A stretch of 64,000 nucleotides of DNA, taken from positions 1 to 64,000 of the forward strand of contig NZ_JANCTC010000023.1 in assembly GCF_024297145.1 (NCBI RefSeq). The letters run 5' to 3'. The notes under the pieces are model-generated. The model was given only the letters and a program-made list of their open reading frames with translations, searched no databases and was not told where the DNA came from. Each line of letters begins with the position of its first letter. The first letter of the stretch is position 1. This document shows, one piece after another, positions 56,774 to 64,000 of the stretch. A program made the position numbers and the translations under genes. This DNA is from Mesorhizobium sp. LMG 17147. GTDB taxonomy: Bacteria; Pseudomonadota; Alphaproteobacteria; Rhizobiales; Rhizobiaceae.

Positions 56774-57787
56774 ATGCTGGAAAAATTCGAACGTTATCCG
56801 CTCACCTTTGGGCCCACGCCGATCGAGAGGCTCGACCGCCTCGGCAAGCATCTGGGCGACAAGGTGGAAATCTACGCCAAACGCGAGGACTGCAACTCCG
56901 GTCTCGCGTTCGGCGGAAACAAGCTGCGCAAGCTCGAATACATTGTGCCCGACGCGATCGCGTCAGATGCCGATACGCTCGTCACAATCGGTGGCGTGCA
57001 GTCCAACCATACGCGCATGGTCGCTGCGGTCGCCGCCAAGATCGGCATGAAATGCCTCCTGGTCCAGGAGAGCTGGGTCCCGCATGATGATGCCGTCTAC
57101 GACCGGGTCGGCAATATCCTCTTGAGCCGCATCATGGGGGCAGAGGTGCGCCTGGTTGACGAGGGCTTTGACATCGGCATCCGCCGCAGCTGGGAAAAGG
57201 CACTTTATGAGGTCAAGGCAAGGGGCGGCAGGCCCTATGCGATACCGGCCGGCGCCTCTGTCCACAAATACGGCGGCCTGGGCTATGTGGGGTTCGCTGA
57301 GGAGGTGCGCGCCCAGGAAAAGCAGCTTGGGTTTGCCTTCGACTATATCGTCGTCTGTACGGTGACTGGTTCAACCCACGGCGGCATGCTCGTCGGGTTC
57401 GCCAAGGACGGTCGACAGCGCAACGTGATTGGTATCGATGCCTCCGCCATGCCCGCCAAGACCAAGGCGCAGGTGCTTGGCATCGCCCAAAATACAGCGA
57501 AGCTCGTCCACCTCGGAACGGAAATTGTCGAGGCAGACGTGGTGTTGCTCAAGGACTACGCGTACCCGGGTTATGGCGTTCCATCGGAGGAAACCAAAGA
57601 GGCAATCCGTCTGTGCGCGCGGCTCGAGGGCATGATTACCGATCCCGTTTACGAGGGCAAATCGATGCAAGGGATGATCGACCTCGTCCAGAGGGGCTTC
57701 TTTCCAGAGGGATCGAGGGTCCTCTACGCACATCTAGGCGGCGCGCCGGCGATCAACGGGTACGGCTACACGTTTCGCAACGGCTGA
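56774..57787 (+). CDS. acdS: AcdS, 1-aminocyclopropane-1-carboxylate deaminase
   Basis: 337 aa from [20 protein letters not shown]. The PLP lysine is in [12 protein letters not shown], the nucleophile region is [16 protein letters not shown], and [14 protein letters not shown] binds phosphate. Full length. It cleaves the ethylene precursor ACC to ammonia and 2-oxobutyrate, lowering plant ethylene. In M. loti acdS is expressed in nodules under NifA. Here I see only a weak -24/-12 candidate (TGGGCTG-ACCG-GTGCG, 56724-56739) and no perfect NifA site. GGAG lies 6 bases before the ATG. Confidence 0.95.
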   Translation: MLEKFERYPLTFGPTPIERLDRLGKHLGDKVEIYAKREDCNSGLAFGGNKLRKLEYIVPDAIASDADTLVTIGGVQSNHTRMVAAVAAKIGMKCLLVQESWVPHDDAVYDRVGNILLSRIMGAEVRLVDEGFDIGIRRSWEKALYEVKARGGRPYAIPAGASVHKYGGLGYVGFAEEVRAQEKQLGFAFDYIVVCTVTGSTHGGMLVGFAKDGRQRNVIGIDASAMPAKTKAQVLGIAQNTAKLVHLGTEIVEADVVLLKDYAYPGYGVPSEETKEAIRLCARLEGMITDPVYEGKSMQGMIDLVQRGFFPEGSRVLYAHLGGAPAINGYGYTFRNG

Positions 57788-57794
57788 CATTCCG

Positions 57795-58090
57795 CAGACT
57801 ACGATTCCCCGTCCTGCCGTACCGGACGTGCATAACACCGTTCAGCGCTGGGCCGGAAAGGCCGAGGTCAATTTCGCGGACGTCGATGATCTGTAGAACT
57901 GTTCATTCGCTCCGCAGAGGGCCGGCGAATCCAATCTCGTCCTAGGGCGTTGGCCGTAATCGAAAGACACGAGGCCGGCGAGTTCGTGCTCAGCTGCCAC
58001 TCTGGTAGCAAGGGAACGGAATCCAATCCCCCGGAGCAAATGGCGAGAGTTGAGCGAAGACTGCGGTCGGAGCTCCTGCGCTTCCGGGTC
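57795..58090 (-). pseudogene. queC: Decayed second queC with riboswitch remnant
   Basis: Minus-strand reading gives AAEHELAGLVSFDYGQRP next to fragments matching the start of QueC and its CAER / IIDLREIG blocks, with frameshifts and a missing ATG. Upstream (about 58055-58070) CTCCGACCGCAGTCTT resembles the 5' half of the intact preQ1 aptamer (CTCCGGTCGCAGCCTT) with the rest deleted. It ends beside acdS. Confidence 0.75.
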
Positions 58091-58513
58091 TGCGAGGGAC
58101 GCCTTTGCGAACCGAAGGGAGTTTGATGCGTTGACGTGCTGGCGTGCGGCAGGTTGGGCCAGCGACAGGGCTCCCAGCCGGCCGGGAAGCACCGCCCTCT
58201 TCAATGTGCGTTGACTTCGCTTTCTTTGGCGAAATGTGGGTAACGGCGAGGGCCGCACACTTCCCGGACCCAAATGACCGCCGACATTGCCGCCCTTTTG
58301 GTGCGTTCGCCGTGAGGCGCGACAATTCGGTGCCGGCGTGTAACTGCGCGCATTCGCCGAAGCTTAGACGTGGTGCATTCCCGCCCGCCCGCTCGGCGGA
58401 CGTTCCGGCCGTGGTGGTTTTGCCGGCCGTAACGCCCCCCGCTCGTCGGTAAGGCCTCACTGCCACACGCCTCTCCGGCAACGGCTCGGCGCATCGCGCA
58501 ACCCGGTTGGCGA
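58091..58513. other. Gap between the queC relic and the ABC exporter
   Basis: About 420 bp with no supportable gene; short frames only. Confidence 0.35.
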
Positions 58514-60301
58514 TCAGGCAAGGCCTTTCGCTAGTTCCAATGCCTGCCGTTCATATAGGCGGCGGTAAATGCCACCATCGATACCGACCAGCGCCGCATG
58601 ATCGCCGTCCTCGACAATGCGGCCGCGGTCGAAGACGAGCAGACGATCGAGCGCGCGGACCGTCGACAGCCGGTGTGCGATGACAAGCGTGGTCCGACCA
58701 ACCATCAGCCGATCCATCGCTTCTTGAATGAGCACCTCGGATTCCGAATCGAGGCTTGACGTCGCCTCGTCCAGGATGAGGATCGGCGCGTTCGCCAGGA
58801 AGGCGCGCGCGATCGCCACCCGCTGGCGTTCGCCGCCTGAGAGCTTTAAACCCCTTTCGCCGACCAAGGTCCGATAGCCCTTCGGCAGGGGCGCGATGAA
58901 TTCGTGTGCACTGGCCATTCGTGCCGCTTGCTCGATCTCGGCCTGGCTAGCACCAGGCCGGCCATAAGCGATGTTCTCGGCTAGCGACCTGTGAAACAGG
59001 ATAGGCTCCTGCTGCACTATTGCAATCTGCGAACGAAGCGATTCTTGGGTCACCTCGGAGACGTCCTGGCCGTCAATCAGGATCCGGCCGCCACTCAGGT
59101 CGTAGAGTCTCTGGATGAGCTTCACGAGTGTTGTCTTGCCGGAACCGGAGGGACCAACCAGCCCGACCCTCTCGCCAGCTTCAATCGACAGCGAACATTC
59201 GCTGTAAAGCGGCAGGAGATGGTTGCTGTAGCGGAAATGGACGTTCTCGAAAACAATGCGCCCCTTTGTGATCCGGATCGGCTTGGCCGCTGAATGGTCG
59301 GCAACATCCAGCTGCTGATTGTGGATGGCGACCAGTTCTTCTATTTCATTAACCGAGCGCTGCACGTTGCGGACGTGCACGCCGGTATCACGCAGATAGC
59401 CCTGGAGGACGACGAGGGACGTGAGAACATATGCGATCTCGCCAGGCGTTGCACGTCCATCCGACGACAGTAAAAGGGCATACCCGACCACCGCCATCCT
59501 GAGAGCCACCAAAGTGACACCTTGGGTTGAACTAATTGTCGTTCCGCGCATCCAAGCCCGGCGCGTGCGGTGCCGCCATTTGGTAACGATCTTTGCTAGG
59601 CGCTCGTCTTCGCGGCCCTCGGCGCCGAAGCCCTTGACCACAGCGTTGCAGCTGACCGCATCCGCAAGCGCTCCGCCGAGCCTTGTGTCCCACCCGTTAG
59701 CAAGGCTCGCCGCCGGCGCGACATAGCTGAGCGACAGCGAAATCGCAAATGCAAGGTAGATGATAGCGCCGCACGCAAAGATCAGGCCCATGACCGGCCA
59801 GTGCCAGCCGAGCAGCGCCGTCGAACCTACCAAAATGATAAAGGACGGGAGCAGCGCGATTAATATAGTGCTGTTTAGGAGCTCAAGCGCCCCCATGCCG
59901 CGTGTTATCTTGCGCACTGTCGAGCCGGCGAAGCTGTTCGCATGCCAGTCTGTCGAAAAGCGCTGGAGGTGATAGAACGCTTCGTTCGCGACATCGGACA
60001 TCATCTTCAGCACCAAGTCGTTCAGGCCAATCAAGGCGACGTGGCGAATGGCAATGGCACCGAGTGCTAGTGCAAACGGTACAGAGAAGGCTGCAAGGAC
60101 AGTGTCGCCTCGGAAAACAGCGTCGATGAGACGGCCTGAATAGAGCGGCACCAGCACGTCAGCCAGCGTGGAGGCGAGCATCGCGCTCATGATGATCGCG
60201 AGCCGGGCCGGCTGCCGGTTCCAGAGGTGGACAGTAAAAGTAAAGACGTCGCGACAAGTGGCATCGCGCCCATGGACGGGGAAGCGTTTCATGGTTTCCA
60301 A
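58514..60301 (-). CDS. ABC-type exporter, fused permease and ATPase
   Basis: 595 aa. Residues ~20-310 form six membrane helices of an ABC exporter. The C-terminal ATPase has Walker A GPSGSGKTT, Q-loop IAIVQQEPILF, signature LSGGERQRVAIARAFL, Walker B PILILDEATSSLDS and H-loop IAHRLSTVRALDR. It acts as a homodimer exporting lipids, peptides or saccharides. The substrate is unknown. A second ATG at 60292 is possible. A fragment of a related gene lies at 63745-63830. Confidence 0.93.
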   Translation of the reverse strand: METMKRFPVHGRDATCRDVFTFTVHLWNRQPARLAIIMSAMLASTLADVLVPLYSGRLIDAVFRGDTVLAAFSVPFALALGAIAIRHVALIGLNDLVLKMMSDVANEAFYHLQRFSTDWHANSFAGSTVRKITRGMGALELLNSTILIALLPSFIILVGSTALLGWHWPVMGLIFACGAIIYLAFAISLSLSYVAPAASLANGWDTRLGGALADAVSCNAVVKGFGAEGREDERLAKIVTKWRHRTRRAWMRGTTISSTQGVTLVALRMAVVGYALLLSSDGRATPGEIAYVLTSLVVLQGYLRDTGVHVRNVQRSVNEIEELVAIHNQQLDVADHSAAKPIRITKGRIVFENVHFRYSNHLLPLYSECSLSIEAGERVGLVGPSGSGKTTLVKLIQRLYDLSGGRILIDGQDVSEVTQESLRSQIAIVQQEPILFHRSLAENIAYGRPGASQAEIEQAARMASAHEFIAPLPKGYRTLVGERGLKLSGGERQRVAIARAFLANAPILILDEATSSLDSESEVLIQEAMDRLMVGRTTLVIAHRLSTVRALDRLLVFDRGRIVEDGDHAALVGIDGGIYRRLYERQALELAKGLA

Positions 60302-60754
60302 GCTGGCGCATCAACACGCTCGGTCCCAAAGAAGTTAAATGACAAAGCTGGAATTTTCGACCTCCCCCACACAGGATCAGTTTGGCGGGCAGCTCCTGCC
60401 GCCTCGCAACGGTGGGCTTCAAAAGTCGTGCCAACTGAGCGGGACCAGCCGCACCGGCAGGTTACCGAGCCTGGAGAAAGTCAGCTGGGATCCAGTCGAA
60501 TACGATTGCTACGGCTATCCCAAACTCGAGGGAGATTGCAAAAGAAAGGCCGATGCTATCGATGTAAAATTGTTCTTCTTTATGCTTTAAGCGTGTTTGG
60601 CGATCATCACCTGGTGCATCACGTTGCCTCGATCAAATAAGTACAGTTGCAACGCAGCTTTCTCACGTGCCCGGCGCTTAGGTGCTGATTTCAAAAACGC
60701 GCCGCGAATACTTTCCTGCCCATATTCCGTCAATCGAATGCTCGACTGTCGGAT
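60302..60754. other. Gap between the divergent ABC exporter and luxR
   Basis: No supportable gene or clear promoter for the exporter. The luxR control elements follow. Confidence 0.35.
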
Positions 60755-60770
60755 TGTGCGCTCCCCGACA
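60755..60770. promoter_or_regulatory. NifA upstream activator site for luxR
   Basis: TGT-GCGCTCCCCG-ACA, perfect TGT-N10-ACA, about 75-90 bp upstream of the -24 element. Confidence 0.65.
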
Positions 60771-60845
60771 CAGTGCTGTTCGGTTCGCCTCCTGGGTACC
60801 TCGCTCCAGTCGGTTTACAACCTGAAGAAAGCTCCGCTCGCAAGG

Positions 60846-60861
60846 TGGCACGACTCTTGAT
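60846..60861 (+). promoter_or_regulatory. Sigma-54-like promoter of luxR
   Basis: TGGCACG-ACTC-TTGAT: perfect -24 half, -12 has GA where GC is usual. Predicted start about 60872. Confidence 0.55.
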
Positions 60862-60970
60862 CGTACGTCTTTAGGTGGCGGAAGAAACTCCGGCTGTCGA
60901 TTCCCATACTACGCATGTTGCGATGCTGGGCTGGAGCTGCGCACCTGAGGACGCAACTGAAGGAGAGATC

Positions 60971-61714
60971 GTGGAACTCCCGCGGATCGAGTTAGGTCTA
61001 TTCCTCGACATGACTGATGATATCGCGCAATCCGAACAGTTGTTCGAACTGTTGTCCGCGTTTGCGCTGAAGTTCGATTGCCCGTGGATTGCCTATGGCC
61101 CGCTCGCATCAAAACAGAGGGTTTTCAAGCCGAACCGACAGGATTCTGTGGTGATGTGGAATTATCCTGCTGAATGGCAGGAGCGCTACTCAAGAATGGG
61201 CTATGCCAAAATAGACCCACTCATCAAGAAAGGTCGAAAGGAGGCAGGGGCCTTTCGATGGAGCGAGGTGTATACCGATGAAAGCATAACTGAAGATGGA
61301 CGCCGCGTCCTGGACGAAGCAGCAACATTCGGCTTGAGGTCAGGCGTTACCGTCCCATTACATGGCCCTGCTGACAGCTTTAGGTTTATGAGTTTTGCTC
61401 AATCCTCGGACTGCGAATTGCAAAATAGAGCGATCACCTACCTGCAAATGGCCGCGCTACGGTTTCATCTGAGGGTTTTGAAGCTCGGCACTCCGACTGA
61501 ACCGGAGCAAATTTATAAGCTCTCTGCGAGAGAAATAGAGTGCATTTATTGGGTGTCGAAAGGAAAATCGTCATGGGAAATAGGAACTATTTTAGGCAGA
61601 TCACGAAATACGATAGATTTCCATTTAAAAAATGTAATGCGGAAGTTGGATGCGACCAGCAGAACGGTAGCTGTTGTAAAAGCTTTGGAACTTGGGATTA
61701 TCGAACGGCAGTAG
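60971..61714 (+). CDS. LuxR-family quorum-sensing-type regulator
   Basis: 247 aa from a GTG with AAGGAGA five to six bases upstream; the frame is open to 60875, but the predicted transcript starts there. The N-terminal autoinducer-binding domain keeps key residues: W and Y around WQERYSRMGYAKIDPLI, D-P, and F-x-W in AFRWSEV, then GLRSGVTVPLHGP. The C-terminal GerE-type helix-turn-helix is LSAREIECIYWVSKGKSSWE, then EIGTILGRSRNTIDFHLKNVMRKL. No luxI lies in the window, so it may be an orphan sensing its own or foreign acyl-homoserine lactones. Confidence 0.88.
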   Translation: MELPRIELGLFLDMTDDIAQSEQLFELLSAFALKFDCPWIAYGPLASKQRVFKPNRQDSVVMWNYPAEWQERYSRMGYAKIDPLIKKGRKEAGAFRWSEVYTDESITEDGRRVLDEAATFGLRSGVTVPLHGPADSFRFMSFAQSSDCELQNRAITYLQMAALRFHLRVLKLGTPTEPEQIYKLSAREIECIYWVSKGKSSWEIGTILGRSRNTIDFHLKNVMRKLDATSRTVAVVKALELGIIERQ

Positions 61715-61716
61715 GT

Positions 61717-61926
61717 TGCGCAGCTAGTTCTCCGCCCGTAGTAGCGCGAGTGATAGCCGAGACGCTCCGGCGTGCGCTCGCTCTTCGAAGCATCCAGCGC
61801 ATCGTCCATCTCGGCCTCGAGCACCTCCTGCATGACCGCGCGGATCACCTCGTTCAATCTATCCGGGTTCCAAAGCAGAATGTCTTTGACGGCAGCGCTG
61901 GCGGTCTTACTTTCTGTCTTGATCAT
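61717..61926 (-). pseudogene. IS256-family transposase N-terminal relic
   Basis: Minus-strand frame reads LNEVIRAVMQEVLEAEMDDA and ASKSERTPERLGYHSRYYGR, the N-terminal block of IS256-type transposases. The rest is missing; the truncation point falls just after the luxR stop. Confidence 0.78.
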
Positions 61927-62079
61927 GGCGGCGTTCCTTCCAGGGAATCGGTGACGTTGAACACCACCCTGTCATGACCGCCCACTCTCAGCGAATTTGC
62001 AGAACTCAGCACGCCATTCCGTCTTAAGCGACTGACGCATGAGTGATGTGTGTCCAAATCTGACAGCCGTCAGAAAACA
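61927..62079. other. Probable IS256 end sequence and spacer
   Basis: Upstream flank of the IS256 relic. No gene. Confidence 0.3.
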
Positions 62080-62095
62080 TGTCGGGTTCAAAACA
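62080..62095. promoter_or_regulatory. NifA upstream activator site (acdS relic / radical SAM)
   Basis: TGT-CGGGTTCAAA-ACA, perfect TGT-N10-ACA, about 67-82 bp upstream of the -24 element. Confidence 0.75.
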
Positions 62096-62161
62096 GCGGA
62101 GCGTCTTGGGCCTGTCGGGCTTTTCGAAGCCCATCACGCAGTAACTGCGCGCCAGGCGCAC

Positions 62162-62177
62162 TGGCACGGCCTTTGCT
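62162..62177 (+). promoter_or_regulatory. Sigma-54 promoter (acdS relic / radical SAM)
   Basis: TGGCACG-GCCT-TTGCT, a near-perfect element. Predicted transcript start about 62188. An acdS fragment follows at once, then the radical SAM gene about 370 bases downstream. Confidence 0.85.
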
Positions 62178-62234
62178 GGTCGAGGTGCGGCAATATAGGG
62201 TGAGGGTTGACCCGCATGAGAACACGGAACTCGC

Positions 62235-62345
62235 TCGATGAAAGGGGTGATCGACCTCATCCAGAAAGCTTCTTTCCGGCGGGTTCGAGGGTGCTGTGCG
62301 CGCATCTCGGCGATGGGCCAGCGATCACCGGTTGAGGCTACATCT
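62235..62345 (+). pseudogene. acdS: acdS C-terminal fragment
   Basis: The DNA parallels the last ~35 codons of acdS (from [20 protein letters not shown]): GVIDLIQKASF, then after a frameshift SRVLCAHLG..PAITG. The first 300 codons are deleted. Its position right behind a NifA/sigma-54 promoter suggests an acdS copy was once driven from here. Confidence 0.7.
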
Positions 62346-62560
62346 CCGGAGCGAGTGATGCCTCGAAAGATGCAATGCTGTCTCTGGTCCGACGCGCTCG
62401 AAGTTTGTGAGGAGTCGGCCCGGCAAATCGGCGAACCGGGCGGCTTAGGCTGCCAAAAGGGTAGATGGCCGCGTTGCCTCAGTAGATCAGCAGGCGGTGC
62501 CAGAAAGCCAAAGGCACACCATCGTGGCGCTTCGACGTAAGTAGATGGGAGTCGTCACCA

Positions 62561-63403
62561 GTGATTTTGCCGGAACTTCGCTTAGCAAACACAGCCGGCA
62601 GGGTTTTGGAGATAACGACGACCACGGGATGTGTCGTAGGATGTTCATATTGTCCCCAGGACAAGTTCGCGGTCCGGCAAAGAAAAGTGTCTCATGCGAG
62701 TCATCTGGGTCTTGAAGATTTCAAGCGGTGTCTAGCCCGCGTACCGGCTTCCGTCGACATTGGTTTTGCGGGATACTCCGAACCTTGGCTCAATCCGGAC
62801 TGCACCGAAATGGTGGAGCACGCCTTCGCCAAAGGCCATGGCATCAGGATTTTTACGACGCTGGTGGGAATGAACGGGCAGGACCTGCAACGATTGCAAG
62901 CCTTGCGCTTGGGCGTATTCGTGGTTCATGTTTTCGATGATGGCACCTACATGAACAGCCGCCTGGTCGGAGACAAGTATCGCGATCTGGTTCGTCAACT
63001 CGTCGACGCGGATATCCCCTTGATCCGGTTCGTGGCTTTGGGCGAGCCCCACCCAGATATAGCCGACATTATTCCTACCGAAGCACTGATAAAAGCGCGG
63101 CCCATGAGCAGTAGGGGTGGAAGCGTCGACCCTAAGATCGTTGCACCACGCCAGCCAGTGGTCGGAGCCCTAACCTGCGTGGACGAACGGCAGTATCGGA
63201 ATGTTCTTCTTCCAAACAGCGACGTTACCCTGTGCTCCATGGATTTTGAACGGCGTCACGTATTGGGCAACCTTCTATATGAGGGTTACTCCGCTCTGTT
63301 TGAAAAGCCAGTTTTTCGCGAAATCGTCGACCGCATGAATGGAGCGGATGGTTTTCTGCTTTGCAGAATGTGTGAATTCGCCGACCCAAACGACCGGACC
63401 TGA
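62561..63403 (+). CDS. Radical SAM protein with SPASM-like C-terminal cysteines
   Basis: 280 aa, GTG start behind GGGAG. The radical SAM motif is CVVGCSYC (C-x3-C-x2-C) near residue 24. Further Cys residues at LTCVDER, TLCSMDFE and LLCRMCE near the C-terminus fit an auxiliary (SPASM/twitch) Fe-S cluster, as in peptide- or sugar-modifying enzymes. VDIGFAGYSEPWLNPD is the post-motif strand region of this fold. Substrate unknown; no precursor peptide gene was recognised nearby. It could be read from the sigma-54 promoter at 62162. Confidence 0.82.
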   Translation: MILPELRLANTAGRVLEITTTTGCVVGCSYCPQDKFAVRQRKVSHASHLGLEDFKRCLARVPASVDIGFAGYSEPWLNPDCTEMVEHAFAKGHGIRIFTTLVGMNGQDLQRLQALRLGVFVVHVFDDGTYMNSRLVGDKYRDLVRQLVDADIPLIRFVALGEPHPDIADIIPTEALIKARPMSSRGGSVDPKIVAPRQPVVGALTCVDERQYRNVLLPNSDVTLCSMDFERRHVLGNLLYEGYSALFEKPVFREIVDRMNGADGFLLCRMCEFADPNDRT

Positions 63404-63487
63404 GCGGATGCCGGCCGAGAGGGCGTACCTGGCAATCCGGATGGCCCCACGGCACATGCACCTGCCGGCGACGCGATCGTGTTTTCA

Positions 63488-63660
63488 CGTTACGCGAGCA
63501 TGATCCCGTAGGCGCGGCAGTGGGCCTCGACCATTCCGAGACGAGTTCATCGAAAGTGGTCTTCGGCTTCCAACCGAGCTTGTCGGCCTGCCTGCCTTGA
63601 GGTAACGCCGATCACAGGTCAACCTCGGTCGGACGGAAACAGCGTTGTCGATCCCGATCA
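63488..63660 (-). pseudogene. GDP-mannose 4,6-dehydratase (NoeL/Gmd) C-terminal relic
   Basis: Minus-strand reading gives FRPTEVDL, then after frame breaks KLGWKPKTTFDELVSE and MVEAHCRAYGIMLA, the C-terminal end of Gmd/NoeL. NoeL provides GDP-fucose precursors for Nod-factor fucosylation; bacterial Gmd serves surface polysaccharides. Confidence 0.65.
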
Positions 63661-63744
63661 GCGCTTGATTGCTTACTCACGGCCCACCTCGTCAACGCCT
63701 TTACCCTCCCAGACTATCTCCTTTTCGACTCGCCTGAAGGCAGC

Positions 63745-63830
63745 AGCCCCAGCTGCGGCCGGGGATGGTTGCCGTCGCGGTAGTGGACGTTCTCGAAACC
63801 GATTCGGCCCTTCGCCAGCGCGTCTCTCGG
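63745..63830 (-). pseudogene. ABC exporter fragment
   Basis: Minus-strand GRIGFENVHYRDGNHPRP matches GRIVFENVHFRYSNHLLP of the exporter at 58514-60301 (start of its ATPase domain). Only about 30 codons remain. The flanks up to 64000 have no recognised gene. Confidence 0.65.
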
Positions 63831-64000
63831 TTGCTTCCGCCTGGCCTACAAACGGGCTTTCCGTCAAGGGCGCCCACGGCGGCCCGCCCTCTTGACCCGG
63901 CGGCTCGGGCCAATCATCTCGCGCAAGAGATCGGAATCCGCAGTCTTCTCCAAGAGAGCGCGGCTTTCGCTCTGTCATCGGTCATCAAATAGTTTCTTGA
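63831..64000. other. End of the window
   Basis: No supportable feature; frames on both strands are open but unrecognised and may continue outside. Confidence 0.3.

Overview
The window reads as part of a rhizobial symbiosis island, most like Mesorhizobium (G+C-rich; NifA/RpoN-controlled nif, fix and accessory genes; nodL-type gene, acdS, rpoN2-prxS pair; many decayed insertion sequences). The species is inferred from gene content, not from a search.

Layout. 1-3 kb: tail of a NodE-type synthase, a short NifA without the N-terminal GAF domain, and NodL. 3-8.3 kb: nifB-fdxN-nifZ-fixU and a SIR2-like gene on the minus strand; upstream of nifB lie a second, decayed nifA and an IS66 relic, then an alpha/beta hydrolase. 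8.5-15 kb: fixABCX, nifW, nifS, a nifU relic and an IscA/HesB protein, all on the minus strand. 15-18 kb: a heme-degrading-factor gene behind a promoter resembling that of nifH, and an MFS exporter. 19-27 kb: a P450 / ferredoxin-SnoaL fusion / tandem SDR / LLM-oxidoreductase operon followed by nifQ, convergent with rpoN-prxS. 28-32 kb: asnB, IS21 and IS630 relics, hisC and a second LLM gene. 32.5-34.4 kb: queCDE behind a preQ1-I-like riboswitch. 35-36 kb: a Phd-MNT fusion with a frameshifted HEPN partner. 36.5-46 kb: nifHDKENX, a DUF269 gene, a response regulator and a UspA-type gene. 47-57 kb: an N-hydroxylating monooxygenase, pyrE, an acetoacetate-decarboxylase-like gene, a TlpA-like protein, a second DUF269-DUF683-fdxB set, an ExoX-like protein and acdS. 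58-64 kb: an ABC exporter, a LuxR-type regulator, a radical SAM protein and relics of queC, acdS, an ABC exporter, IS256 and a GDP-mannose dehydratase.

How it fits together. By eye I find about a dozen -24/-12 (sigma-54) promoters, most with a NifA upstream site (TGT-N10-ACA or one mismatch) 60-130 bp upstream. They sit before nifH, nifB, fixA, hesB-nifS and prxS-rpoN, but also before the P450 operon, the heme gene, the monooxygenase, the TlpA-like gene, luxR, a promoter now in front of an acdS remnant and the radical SAM gene, and a dead asnB. The accessory genes therefore look like a bacteroid regulon wired to nitrogenase synthesis. NifA and RpoN are both encoded here. The region is also full of partial duplicates (nifA, nifU, nifX/DUF269, queC, acdS, ABC exporter), so it has been rearranged repeatedly.

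Limits: all alignments were made by eye. No database was searched, and start codons were chosen from ribosome-binding sites and promoter positions.
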